DNA of 64,000 nt, taken from assembly GCF_000317205.1 (NCBI RefSeq), contig NZ_AJLK01000076.1:1-64000 (forward strand). Reading direction: 5' to 3'. The notes below the pieces were generated by a model. It did no database searches. It was not told the origin of the DNA and saw nothing but the letters and a program-made list of their open reading frames with translations. Positions 9,015 through 17,947 of the stretch are shown here, piece after piece. This stretch comes from Fischerella muscicola PCC 7414. GTDB lineage: Bacteria; Cyanobacteriota; Cyanobacteriia; Cyanobacteriales; Nostocaceae. The position numbers and the translations under genes are program-made. Each line of letters opens with the position of its first letter. The stretch's first letter is position 1.

Positions 9015-9644
9015 TTAATCTGGCAGATTTTTTGTTGCAGCCATTGTAATGCGCGATCGCACTACTTTGTCTGCTTCTTGATTTAGTGACGCCTGTAAGG
9101 CAGCATAAGCTGCTGGTGTGGCAATTTCTTGTAGAGAAACCGCAGCAGCGTAACGTAGTCCCCAATCTTCTGGAGTTAGTAAAGCCCAAGTTAGTTTTTC
9201 GACAGCATAGCGGATGACTTCTGGTTGTTCAGCAGTCCTCCCTATCTTTCCTAGTCCGCGTGCGGCAATCCGACGGACATTTCCTTGACAGTGGTTAGCT
9301 ACTTCTGTGCCAACAACTTCTGCTAATAAATCAACTGCTCGCTTGTCACCAATTAGTGCTAAAGCTTGAATAATGTGAGCCTGCACGCCCTGATCAGGAG
9401 AATTACGGAAAGCAAAAATCAGTGGTTCTACGCTTGCAGGTGCTAGCTTTACTAAAGCTTCAACTGCCGCTTTACCTACAGAAGGGTGATGATGGCTAAA
9501 AGCTTGAATTAAAGCTGAAATCGCCTCAGGTTCCGTAATTTTGCTAGCCGATAGAGCAGCAATTGCAGATATCGCATCAGTTGGTAGCGGGGCATTATTT
9601 AATTGCGAAATTAGTTGCTCGGTATTTACATTCTGTGTATTCAT
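9015..9644 (-). CDS. pecF: Phycoerythrocyanin alpha-subunit lyase-isomerase, PecF subunit
   Basis: A 209-residue HEAT-repeat protein. With PecE it attaches phycocyanobilin to PecA Cys84 and isomerises it to phycoviolobilin. The segment NHCQGN (residues 117-122) is the motif associated with isomerase activity in PecF and is missing from CpcF. The start is placed at MNTQNVNTEQ because the 32 codons upstream are a translation of intergenic heptamer repeats. It follows pecE after a repeat-filled 104-bp gap. Confidence 0.94.
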   Translation of the reverse strand: MNTQNVNTEQLISQLNNAPLPTDAISAIAALSASKITEPEAISALIQAFSHHHPSVGKAAVEALVKLAPASVEPLIFAFRNSPDQGVQAHIIQALALIGDKRAVDLLAEVVGTEVANHCQGNVRRIAARGLGKIGRTAEQPEVIRYAVEKLTWALLTPEDWGLRYAAAVSLQEIATPAAYAALQASLNQEADKVVRSRITMAATKNLPD

Positions 9645-9748
9645 GATTGTTAAAGATTGCAGACATAAAATAAATTGTTGATTGTTAATAGTTGGTTGTT
9701 GTTTGGAATCACCAATCAACAACCAACTAACAACCAACAACTTCTAAC

Positions 9749-10522
9749 TCAAAGCTGAATTAACAAATCATCAATTGCCTGAAAAATTAACTGAGTTGTT
9801 TCCTGATCAGCTCGTTCGTTATCTAATAAGGCTTCCAAAATGCGTTTCAAATTTAATAACTTTAAACTGTTAGGAACCCGAGCAGCTAAAATCGCATTTA
9901 TTGCTTGACGATGACCAACGGCTCCCAAATCAAATATGGCTGCCCAGCGCAAATACATATTGTCATGATTCAAATTATTAATAATACGTTCTATGTACTG
10001 GGGTTCTTGGGTTAAAATAAACAAATACCGTGCCGCAGCACATTGTACTCGCTCGGAAGTGTGATTGAGAAAGGGTTCTATTTGGGGACGAGCAGACCAT
10101 ACTTGTAAAGTCGCTAGCGCTTCTATCAAGGCTTCTAGTGGTTGCTGTTGATGAGATTGTAGCAGTTTCAGCAACGGCTCAACAGCCCGCTGGTCGCCAA
10201 TCGCTGCTAAAGCTTGAATAACTGCTTCCCGCAGGTGCAGATCATCATCACATGCAAGTGCAGCAATTAACGCTGGTACTGCTTGTGGATTCTTTAATTG
10301 TCCTAAAGCACGTGCAGCTTGACGACGTAGGGGATAGCCTCCTGATGGAATGCGATAGCGCTCATCAAACAGGGCTTCACACAATGCTGTACAACCTGCT
10401 TGCACTTGATGTTTTCCCAACCACCAAGCAGCGTAATAACGAATTTGATTATCTTCGCTCTTTAGTGCTGCGATCGCTGCTTCTTTTGAAAGAATGGGTT
10501 CGGCAGAATATGCAGCAGTCAT
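9749..10522 (-). CDS. pecE: Phycoerythrocyanin alpha-subunit lyase-isomerase, PecE subunit
   Basis: A 257-residue HEAT-repeat protein, partner of PecF in attaching and isomerising the bilin of PecA. It shares 'IRYYAAWWLGKHQV' and 'GGYPLRRQAARALGQLK' with CpcE. The start is set at MTAAYSAEPI; the open frame continues 36 codons upstream, but that part (MMGRWGDKYISS...) is only the translation of a 'ggggaggt' tandem repeat between pecC and pecE. I see no strong Shine-Dalgarno sequence. Confidence 0.93.
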   Translation of the reverse strand: MTAAYSAEPILSKEAAIAALKSEDNQIRYYAAWWLGKHQVQAGCTALCEALFDERYRIPSGGYPLRRQAARALGQLKNPQAVPALIAALACDDDLHLREAVIQALAAIGDQRAVEPLLKLLQSHQQQPLEALIEALATLQVWSARPQIEPFLNHTSERVQCAAARYLFILTQEPQYIERIINNLNHDNMYLRWAAIFDLGAVGHRQAINAILAARVPNSLKLLNLKRILEALLDNERADQETTQLIFQAIDDLLIQL

Positions 10523-10544
10523 AAGCAAGTCAAAAGTTAAAAGT

Positions 10545-10646
10545 GACAGATGTGGGGAGGTGGAGAGGTGGGGAGGTAGGGAGGTGGGGAGGTAGGAAGA
10601 AATATATTTATCCCCCCATCTCCCCATCACCCTATCCCCCCATCTT
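10545..10646. repeat. Tandem 'ggggaggt' repeats between pecC and pecE
   Basis: The 124-bp pecC-pecE spacer is largely a degenerate octamer array: 'ggtggggaggtaggga' units at about 10553-10600, then the complementary 'ccccatctcccc' at 10613-10640. The two parts can pair into a hairpin. The same octamer type sits inside the metal ATPase gene near 23820. Confidence 0.65.
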
Positions 10647-11486
10647 CTACGAGGCTGGGGTAATCTTGACTATCTTACCGCCACGCTTGTGAATTTCTTG
10701 GTAGGTAGCTGACAGTCGCTCATAGGGTACGGTGTAAACTTGTCTGCTACGACGCACTGCAACTTTCGTGTTCACTCCACCAGCGATCGCTTCGATGATG
10801 AACATGCGATTATCTCCCAATACAGGAGAACTAATCAAAGTTGGTGCAATTGATGTAAAGCCAAGGCCTGGAGATGATGGTGGCGAAATCATGTTGGACA
10901 TGTTCATCGCAATTTTCGAGCGTAAGCGCGAACTTTTACCACCAAATTGAGCGTTGTCGCTGTTACCTCTGCCACGGTAAAGCTCGAAGATACGGTTGTA
11001 TCCTACCGTCTTCATACCAGGAATCGACTGAAATCCCCGGTAATAAGGAACAACATAATTACCAAAGGCATTGTCATATTCGGAACTGTAAATGTACGAT
11101 TCTATTTCAGCGTCGTAACCACTAGAAGCATAAAGGTCTGTGTGGTATGCAATTTCTGATTGATCGTAGGGTGCGCGTCCCAACAAATGCTTATAGTTCA
11201 ATTCAATGAACCGCACTTGGGAGTTTTTGTAAAAGAAACATTCTCTATAAAATTCAGATTTTGCCAGGATTTCCACAAATTGTTTAACGCTGATTTTGCC
11301 GTTACGTAGCATTGCTTCAGCGCTGGTAAATCTCTGGCTAGCATACACACCTTGACGACCAAAAATTTGCTCATAGGCAGCTCGAAATACTAGCTGCAAT
11401 TCATCTTCAGTCCAATTTTGACGCAGCTCTATTTTTTTGCCTATCTCATCTCTAATTGCTAGACGTTCTGCGACTGAAGTAGTCAT
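10647..11486 (-). CDS. pecC: Phycoerythrocyanin-associated rod linker PecC
   Basis: A 279-residue rod linker built like CpcC: a linker domain (about residues 18-185; '[16 protein letters not shown]', '[18 protein letters not shown]', '[10 protein letters not shown]') and a C-terminal CpcD-like domain (about 220-279; '[12 protein letters not shown]', '[15 protein letters not shown]', '[11 protein letters not shown]'). Placement between pecA and pecE identifies it as the linker for the distal phycoerythrocyanin disc. Confidence 0.94.
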   Translation of the reverse strand: MTTSVAERLAIRDEIGKKIELRQNWTEDELQLVFRAAYEQIFGRQGVYASQRFTSAEAMLRNGKISVKQFVEILAKSEFYRECFFYKNSQVRFIELNYKHLLGRAPYDQSEIAYHTDLYASSGYDAEIESYIYSSEYDNAFGNYVVPYYRGFQSIPGMKTVGYNRIFELYRGRGNSDNAQFGGKSSRLRSKIAMNMSNMISPPSSPGLGFTSIAPTLISSPVLGDNRMFIIEAIAGGVNTKVAVRRSRQVYTVPYERLSATYQEIHKRGGKIVKITPAS

Positions 11487-11718
11487 CTTGACAATCGCTC
11501 CATATTTGCGAATTTTTTATTGTTTCTTTTCTCAAATACAACGAATGGCTAATTGCTAATTGCACTCTTGCTAGTTGTTAGTTGTTGGTTGTTAGTTGTT
11601 GGTTGTTAGTTGTTCCAGACACCAAACAACTATTAACGATCAACAATTACTAACTACTAACCAGTCTCGATTAGCCATTAGCCATCAAAGAAGGACAAAG
11701 GACACTTGCTGTCTAGAC

Positions 11719-12207
11719 TTAGCTCAATGCATTAATTGCATAGTTGATATAGGTGTTGGCTTCACCAGCAACATCACCTGTCAAACCATGATTGTCACGG
11801 ACAAATTCTAGAGCCGCTACATACCAGCTGGGAGACAAGCCAAGAGCGCTGTTGAATTCTTTTAAGCCTGCAACTACGTATTCATCCAAGGGGCCAGTGC
11901 CACCAACTACGCAGCAATAGCTGATAGTACGTAAGTAATGGTCAATATCACGTACGCACTTAGATTTACCTTCTGGGGTAGAAGCGTACTGAGGCCCTTG
12001 CATTTGGGTGGTGTAGGGGAATTTTTGATAAACGTGATTGGCTGCTGCTTCTGCCCATTTTTGGCCATTGTTAGCAAATGCTTTAGCTGCTTCTAAGCCA
12101 GCGCGAGCGCGGTTAAAACGACCAAATACTGCTTGGAGTTCAGTATTGCTCAGATAAGAACCGCGAACATCAGCAGCGGCGATCGCTTCAGTTAATGGGG
12201 TTTTCAT
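11719..12207 (-). CDS. pecA: Phycoerythrocyanin alpha subunit
   Basis: A 162-residue phycobiliprotein alpha chain close to CpcA but distinct. Cys84, in '[14 protein letters not shown]', should carry phycoviolobilin, which gives the blue-shifted absorption of phycoerythrocyanin at the rod tip. It lies 174 bp after pecB, upstream of the linker and the lyase-isomerase genes needed for its chromophore. The 232-bp gap to pecC carries 'gttagttgttggttg' heptamer repeats with a complementary run. Confidence 0.96.
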   Translation of the reverse strand: MKTPLTEAIAAADVRGSYLSNTELQAVFGRFNRARAGLEAAKAFANNGQKWAEAAANHVYQKFPYTTQMQGPQYASTPEGKSKCVRDIDHYLRTISYCCVVGGTGPLDEYVVAGLKEFNSALGLSPSWYVAALEFVRDNHGLTGDVAGEANTYINYAINALS

Positions 12208-12381
12208 GATTTAATTAATCTCCAAAAATTGCTAACTAAAAAACTCAAAAAGTCTTGCCAAAAAATTATGAAAACAAGTTGTACATGCAACTTTTATATT
12301 CATATCATTTGCAATTACAAATGACCCAGGCATCATGACAAAGGATACTTACAAAAAGTGCAATCTACAACCAAAAAATTT

Positions 12382-12900
12382 TTAAGCAACTGCCGAAGCA
12401 GCACGGTCAAAATAGCTGGCAACTTCAGACATTAACTGACTGCAATCACCTCTGGTAATCCCATTAGGATCGTTAGCAATATTGAGGGCAGCTTCTTTCA
12501 TTTTTTGAATTCCAGAAGCTACAGCATCACCAGGAGTACCAAGAGCTTGATAGGTTTCGCGTAAACCATTCAAGCAGCGATCATCCATCACACTGGAATC
12601 ACCTGCTAGTACAGAGTAGGTAACATAGCGCAGAATAAATCCTAAATCGCGGATACATGCAGCTTGATTGCGATGGTGGAAGCAAGCACCACCAGGATTA
12701 AAGACTTGAGGGCGTTCTGCTACCAAAGCACGATAAGCATTAGCAACAATGGAGGAAGCATTGCTGGTGAGTCTATTAACAACGTCTAAGCGCTTGTTGC
12801 TATCAGCAACCATTCCTTGCAGAGCGTTGATTTCGTCACCGCTTAAATAAGCACCTTTCTTATCAGCCTGTTCAACTACTCTGGAAAAAGCATCAAGCAT
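12382..12900 (-). CDS. pecB: Phycoerythrocyanin beta subunit
   Basis: A 172-residue beta chain with bilin cysteines Cys82 ('[10 protein letters not shown]') and Cys153 ('[10 protein letters not shown]'). The loop before Cys82 reads [12 protein letters not shown], a pattern typical of PecB; at the position of the methylated Asn72 of CpcB there is Ala. It is the first gene of the operon and has a strong ribosome binding site (aggagaaaa on the coding strand). The pec genes are usually induced by low light or green-orange light; the sequence here does not show how. Confidence 0.96.
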   Translation of the reverse strand: MLDAFSRVVEQADKKGAYLSGDEINALQGMVADSNKRLDVVNRLTSNASSIVANAYRALVAERPQVFNPGGACFHHRNQAACIRDLGFILRYVTYSVLAGDSSVMDDRCLNGLRETYQALGTPGDAVASGIQKMKEAALNIANDPNGITRGDCSQLMSEVASYFDRAASAVA

Positions 12901-13557
12901 TTTTTTCTCCTAGTATTCACAGCAGCAAATTAAAGCCATTAAATCAGCTTGTTTTGGTAGAAGCAATCAGAAATTCAGGACAAATAGGCAATAGTATATT
13001 TAGCAAATATTGCACATAGAAAAATCAAATCAACATGATTGATGTGTGCAAATATTTACCACGAAAAACCTTTATTGTCTTGATATTTTTAAATTGCTTT
13101 CTCACCTAGTTCGTATTTTATATTTGGCTTGCAGATTTTTTTATGAACTTTATTTAACAAGTGTAAAAATCTAGATTATTTAGTGAAACCTATGAATCGA
13201 CAGGCATATATACTTATGACTTAAATCCTTACTTTACATTATGAAATTTTTGTTAATCTAACTTCATGTTTTTGTTCCATAGGATTAATAGTAGTAAAAG
13301 TTACATTGAATGTTATTTTGGTCTGAAAAAAATAAAGTTTTTCTATCTTTCTTGAAGAAGATGCAATTAAAAAATCTGTATTGTATGTAAAGATTTTATT
13401 GATTTTTCATTTCAGCCAAAATACTTAAAATCTAAATCTGGAATTTTCTCAAAAATAGTGGTTAAAATTAAACATCTCGCAAGTTTACTGAAGCTTTGAT
13501 GAATGATAAATATGTAAAATTATGTAAAGATGAGTAAAGAAGATTCGTAAAGATTTC
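12901..13557 (-). promoter_or_regulatory. Upstream region of the pec-cpc operon
   Basis: About 650 very AT-rich bases lie between pecB and the next gene (convergent neither way: the pseudouridine synthase gene reads toward pecB). The main operon promoter must lie here. The clearest structure is an interrupted inverted repeat at 13006-13056 (aatattgcacat against atgtgtgcaaatatt), 106-156 nt upstream of pecB. Direct repeats of 'gtaaa(g)at' occur at about 13510-13555. No promoter boxes can be fixed by eye. Confidence 0.45.
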
Positions 13558-14505
13558 TCATTTGTAATTTTTATCGGCAGTGGTCACCCGTCTTTTCAAA
13601 ACTTCTAAGAGAGTCTTGAAGGTTTGAGGAATAGGTGCAGTGACTTCGATCCATTCTTCAGAGACCGGATGCTGTAACCTGAGTCGCCATGCATGGAGTG
13701 CTTGTCCCGGTAAATTCACACCCACCGAACGGCCAGAACTATAAACAGGATCGCCGACGATGGGATGACCTATGTGGCTGCTATGGACACGAATTTGATG
13801 GGTACGTCCGGTTTCCAATTGAAAGTGCATTAATGTATAGTTGCCCAGACGTTCAAGTATTCGCCAATGGGTAGTTGCATGTCTTCCACCTTTTTCTGGT
13901 GAGACAACAGCCATTTTTTTTCGATCTACTGGATGACGACCGATGGGTAAGTCAACTGTACCGTTTTCAGTTTTTGGGACACCGTAGACAACACCTAGAT
14001 ATTCTCGTTGTGCGGTTTTAGCTTTGAGTTGTGCTTGGAGATGCTGATGGGCAAATTCAGTTTTAGCAATTGCGATCGCCCCTGTTGTATCTTTATCTAA
14101 TCGATGCACAATTCCTGGACGCTGCACACCCCCTATGCCGGGTAAATTGGGACAATGAGCTAAAATGGCGTTAACCAATGTGCCATCGGGATGACCGGGT
14201 GCAGGATGGACAACTAAGCCCGCAGGTTTATTGAGAATTAATAGTTGGTCGTCTTCGTAGAGGATGTCTAGGGGAATATCTTCTGCTGCAAGTTCAAGAG
14301 GTTCTGCTGGGGGAATTTCTAAGGAAATGCGATCGCCTCGTTTCACAGTAGTCTTTTTAGATGTGCAAACTTTGCCGTTGAGTTGAACTTGACCCTGTTC
14401 AATTAACTGTTGGATGCGGGAACGAGATAGGTCTGTTAATTGTTCAGTAAGGTAGCGGTCGAGGCGTTCTCCCTGTTCTTCTACTTGTAAACTAATTTCG
14501 GTCAC
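13558..14505 (-). CDS. rluD: RluA/RluD-family pseudouridine synthase
   Basis: A 315-residue enzyme that isomerises uridine to pseudouridine in 23S rRNA (or tRNA). An S4 RNA-binding domain occupies about residues 10-75 ('RLDRYLTEQLTDLSRSRIQQLI'-type split pattern), followed by the catalytic domain. The signature HRLDKDTTG (about residue 137) holds the catalytic Asp, and 'RTHQIRVH' is the second family motif. Domain order and length fit RluD; the exact target uridine cannot be told from sequence. It is upstream of pecB on the same strand but 657 bp away, so probably a separate transcript. Confidence 0.9.
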   Translation of the reverse strand: MTEISLQVEEQGERLDRYLTEQLTDLSRSRIQQLIEQGQVQLNGKVCTSKKTTVKRGDRISLEIPPAEPLELAAEDIPLDILYEDDQLLILNKPAGLVVHPAPGHPDGTLVNAILAHCPNLPGIGGVQRPGIVHRLDKDTTGAIAIAKTEFAHQHLQAQLKAKTAQREYLGVVYGVPKTENGTVDLPIGRHPVDRKKMAVVSPEKGGRHATTHWRILERLGNYTLMHFQLETGRTHQIRVHSSHIGHPIVGDPVYSSGRSVGVNLPGQALHAWRLRLQHPVSEEWIEVTAPIPQTFKTLLEVLKRRVTTADKNYK

Positions 14506-16409
14506 AGTTGTATTAGTCTCATCTCCAGTTTTTGTAGTTTAGCTTGTCTGGAGAATAGCAGAAAGTTTTATTAGCTGGTTGACCGATAACTTGATCATTC
14601 TTCTTGTCTCCCTTACGCTTTACACTTTGCTCAATTTTCATAGTGGGGGGTGACAGCAATACTGGTATTGCACCCATTGCCATACTCTAATTTCAAGTTT
14701 ATTGTTGTTGGATAAGAGAAAATATATGCAGTTATTTTAGATGTGGATAATGTCGAATGGCTGAGTTTCACATCTTACATATTTCTTGGCTAGATTTTGT
14801 ATAAGAAACTGCTTCTCAAAAGGCGAAGATTTCATGCCCATATTTGAGCTGATTTAGCTCTTGATTTGCTGCGTCGTTATTTTGACTGCGCTGCACTATT
14901 ACTATATGGACAGTCAAAAAATTGCTAGTAAAAATACACTATTTTTATGATGCTATCCGGATAAACTTTAATTTTTAAATCTAAGTAATAGTTCTTAGTT
15001 TTATCTTTATTGATTGAAAACAAAACTTCTATTTGTATCAAAGATACCTAAATCAACTATCCAGCTTTACTCGGTTGATTTGATGACTTGAATAGGAAGC
15101 TTGAGTTTGTGATTTTTTCTTTAGTTACTACTGATGCTTGTGAACGCACTAACTTCAGCTTTAGCTTTTTAAGCACCAATAAGCGGTGCAAAAAATTAAA
15201 ATTAACACAGTCAAGATAATGCCATTTTGGCTAAATAAAATCCTATCAATGGGCTTATAATGCATACATCATTACAATTATTCTAGTATTTCTCTATTTA
15301 TCAACATGAACTCTCAAGAGTATTTATTTAGTTATAATTGTTAATCGAACAATCTTTTCAATTATATAAATGTATCCGCACAAACAGAATGAGAAAGGAT
15401 TAGTTGGTAAATAAACTACTAAAATGATGTATCAAATAAATAAAAACCTCTAATGTTAAGTTGTACATTTTTGTACAATTAGGTATCGATATTTGCAACA
15501 ATAAACCTTGTAGATAAATTTGTTGTTACTTATGACAATAACTTCTATTTCACAATATCTTTACTTCTTAATAGTATTTTTCATGCTTCTTTTATTTTTT
15601 TTCTTTAAATTAGAGTAATCTAAAAGTAAGGAAGATCATTTTATTTTTAAACATGGAGTAAATTGTTCGAGTTACACCACGCTCATCGAATTTAATAGTT
15701 GTAATTCACTACAGTAGCTACTTATCCAGATCATCAGGGCAAACTTTATTTTCATTAAGACAATACTTTAGAGGGTGTTTTCAAAACATATGCAGAAATT
15801 ACCTTCTTGGGAGTCAACCACAACTGCATCTTCTACTCCAGCATTAAAATTCATGCAGAATCTGCGGGAAAGGTAAGCAAGTGTACCGTTAAAGGTTTCC
15901 TCATTGAGTACAACTGCGTTTAAAGGACAGGGTGCAAGGCATAATTTTTTACCTTACTCCTGTCATCTGTAGCCTTTCTCTATTTCTTGCTAATGCGATC
16001 GCAAAATTAGTGACGATGAAATCTCAGTATTGACAAAATGCCCTACACCCGACTCAAAAATGATCAATTTTGGGTTAGTCAATTACGTAAGTCACATTAA
16101 TTATTAAATTTATGGATTAAATCTTTAACAGCCTGCTTGTATGCTACCTGCTATTCCATTCTGCTCCAAAAACCAACAGCAGAGTCTGTACAAAGCACTA
16201 AATAACCTTAATATGGCTCTGTCAGTAAGTTTTGCTATTGCTTTTTGAGACGAATTATCTACTTTACCCATTTTTTATCTTTTTATGTGGGTATATGCAC
16301 CCACGCCATAAGCTAATGTTAAGTAAGTGCAATATGCAGGCGCTGTTTCATGGCAACAAGTAGAGCCATTTGCATTTGTCAATTTTGAATTTATTTGAGA
16401 GCCGTAGCC
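14506..16409. other. 1.9-kb gene-poor AT-rich gap
   Basis: No credible gene of more than about 30 codons is present on either strand. A small hairpin-forming sequence (gcaatactggtattgc inside ggtg...cacc) lies at about 14647-14677. A 28-codon reading frame at 15790-15876 (MQKLPSWEST...) has no clear ribosome binding site. The gap must contain the promoters of the two divergent neighbours and could hide a small RNA, but I see no specific evidence for one. Confidence 0.4.
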
Positions 16410-17615
16410 ATGAAGATACTCCCTATTAATAGATACAGGTTTTATCAATCGTTACAGCCGTTATTTCTACTGAAGAAAATAACTAGTAAATCTACTACTG
16501 GTTGTTTACAAGTTTTTACTGCTTCTGGTTATTGGTCAATCTACGTAGAGGAGGGTAAATTAGTTTATGCGTGCTGTACAGAAAAAATGTTTGAGTTGCT
16601 TTACAAGCACTTGCAGCGTTTAAGCCAAAAAATACCTACTCTCCACAATGGCATCAAAGAGCAATTGCGGGCAATTTTTGAAACTGGGATTGAGAATCAA
16701 GCAATACCGAATCCAGACTATCTAGCTATTTGCTGGTTAGTTAATCAGAAATATATTACCCCAGCTCAAGCCGGAATATTGGTGGAACAATTGGCACTAG
16801 AAGTTCTAGAGTCGTTTTTATTGTTAAAAGAGGGGAGTTACGAATTTGCTCCTGAAAGCTTTTTGGATGAGATGCCAAAGTTCTGCCATTTAGATGTGCG
16901 TTTGCTAGTGGAACGTTGCCAAAAGCGATCGCCTGGCTATGCATCTATCCCTAGTAGTAAATCAGAAAGATCCAGTACTGATGCAGCGCCACCACAACCA
17001 GCTTCCTTTGAAAGACGCCATCTCAATCATCAATCAGCTTCGGAATTTGCAGCTAACTCCCCACAACAAACTTCCCAGAGGGCATCTAAGGGGGAAAGTA
17101 CACCAAATTCTGGACAGCAACAGCATCTGCATGTTGTCCCCCCAACTCAGCAACCCTTGCCCAAACCAAGGTTGAATAATGTCTTACCTCATCCTATTAA
17201 CACTAACAACACTAATCGTCCACAAATTTCTCAACCAAACGTTGATAAAAAACTCTACACAGTTTTTTGTATTGATGACAGTCCCGCAGTGGTAAAGGCT
17301 ATTAGTCAATTTTTGGATGATCAAATGTTTTCTGTTGTGGGCATCAACGATCCACTCAAGGCTTTAATGCAAATTATTCGCCTCAAACCAGATTTGATTT
17401 TACTAGATATTGAAATGCCAAACTTAGATGGTTATGAATTGTGTTCATTGGTACGGAAACATTCTCATTTTAAAGATACACCTATAATCATGATTACGGG
17501 TAGAACAGGTTTTATCGATAAAGCTAGAGCCAAACTTGTGAGGGCATCAGGCTATTTGAGTAAACCTTTTACACAGGCAGACTTACTTAAAGAAGTATTT
17601 CAACACATTAAGTAG
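16410..17615 (+). CDS. PATAN-REC response regulator (PatA/PixG-like)
   Basis: A 401-residue CheY-type regulator with an N-terminal PATAN/DUF4388 domain (about residues 1-190), a Gln/Ser/Pro-rich linker (about 190-280) and a C-terminal receiver domain (about 283-400). The receiver has the acidic pair 'CIDDSP' (near 288), the phospho-accepting Asp in 'LILLDIEMPN' (near 332) and Lys in 'YLSKPF' (near 384), so it should be phosphorylatable. PATAN regulators control type IV pilus motility direction or, as PatA, heterocyst pattern. The chemoreceptor downstream supports a motility role. The start is the ATG after 'gccgtagcc'; a TTG five codons upstream is possible. Confidence 0.85.
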   Translation: MKILPINRYRFYQSLQPLFLLKKITSKSTTGCLQVFTASGYWSIYVEEGKLVYACCTEKMFELLYKHLQRLSQKIPTLHNGIKEQLRAIFETGIENQAIPNPDYLAICWLVNQKYITPAQAGILVEQLALEVLESFLLLKEGSYEFAPESFLDEMPKFCHLDVRLLVERCQKRSPGYASIPSSKSERSSTDAAPPQPASFERRHLNHQSASEFAANSPQQTSQRASKGESTPNSGQQQHLHVVPPTQQPLPKPRLNNVLPHPINTNNTNRPQISQPNVDKKLYTVFCIDDSPAVVKAISQFLDDQMFSVVGINDPLKALMQIIRLKPDLILLDIEMPNLDGYELCSLVRKHSHFKDTPIIMITGRTGFIDKARAKLVRASGYLSKPFTQADLLKEVFQHIK

Positions 17616-17947
17616 CTGTAAAAAATTTAAGTTTTAATTGTAGATGCACAGACTCTTGTGTCATCTTCTATTTTCTGCAACATACATATAGTCATTACAA
17701 GGAGATAGAAGGCATAAGAAAATAAATTATATTATGCCTGTATTGTTGCTTTTTGCCATACTTTACTAATACAGCTTTATGTGGAAATGGTAATGTTTTT
17801 AAACGCGGAGGTACGCAGAGTTTTTCTACATAGAGTCCGCTACGAGTTAATGAAAAATTACATTAGTAACTCTCAACCTCCAGAAAAATCTGTAGAAATA
17901 ATCTAAAATCCAACATCGCTTCACCTTCTGAGTATAGAGATAACTTA
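17616..17947. other. Spacer between PATAN-REC and chemoreceptor genes
   Basis: This 332-bp stretch holds no gene. It contains one copy of the dispersed 'aacgcggaggtacgcagag' repeat at about 17800-17820, the same type as at 91-130. The gap is long for an operon, so the two genes may be transcribed separately. Confidence 0.45.

Noticed and set aside
10523-10630. Extended N-terminus of PecE (36 extra codons)
   Set aside because: These codons translate an octamer array and do not resemble the CpcE/PecE N-terminus, which starts near the chosen methionine.
15790-15876. 28-codon frame MQKLPSWEST...
   Set aside because: There is no clear ribosome binding site and no known small protein of this sequence comes to mind; it is kept only as a note in the gap entry.
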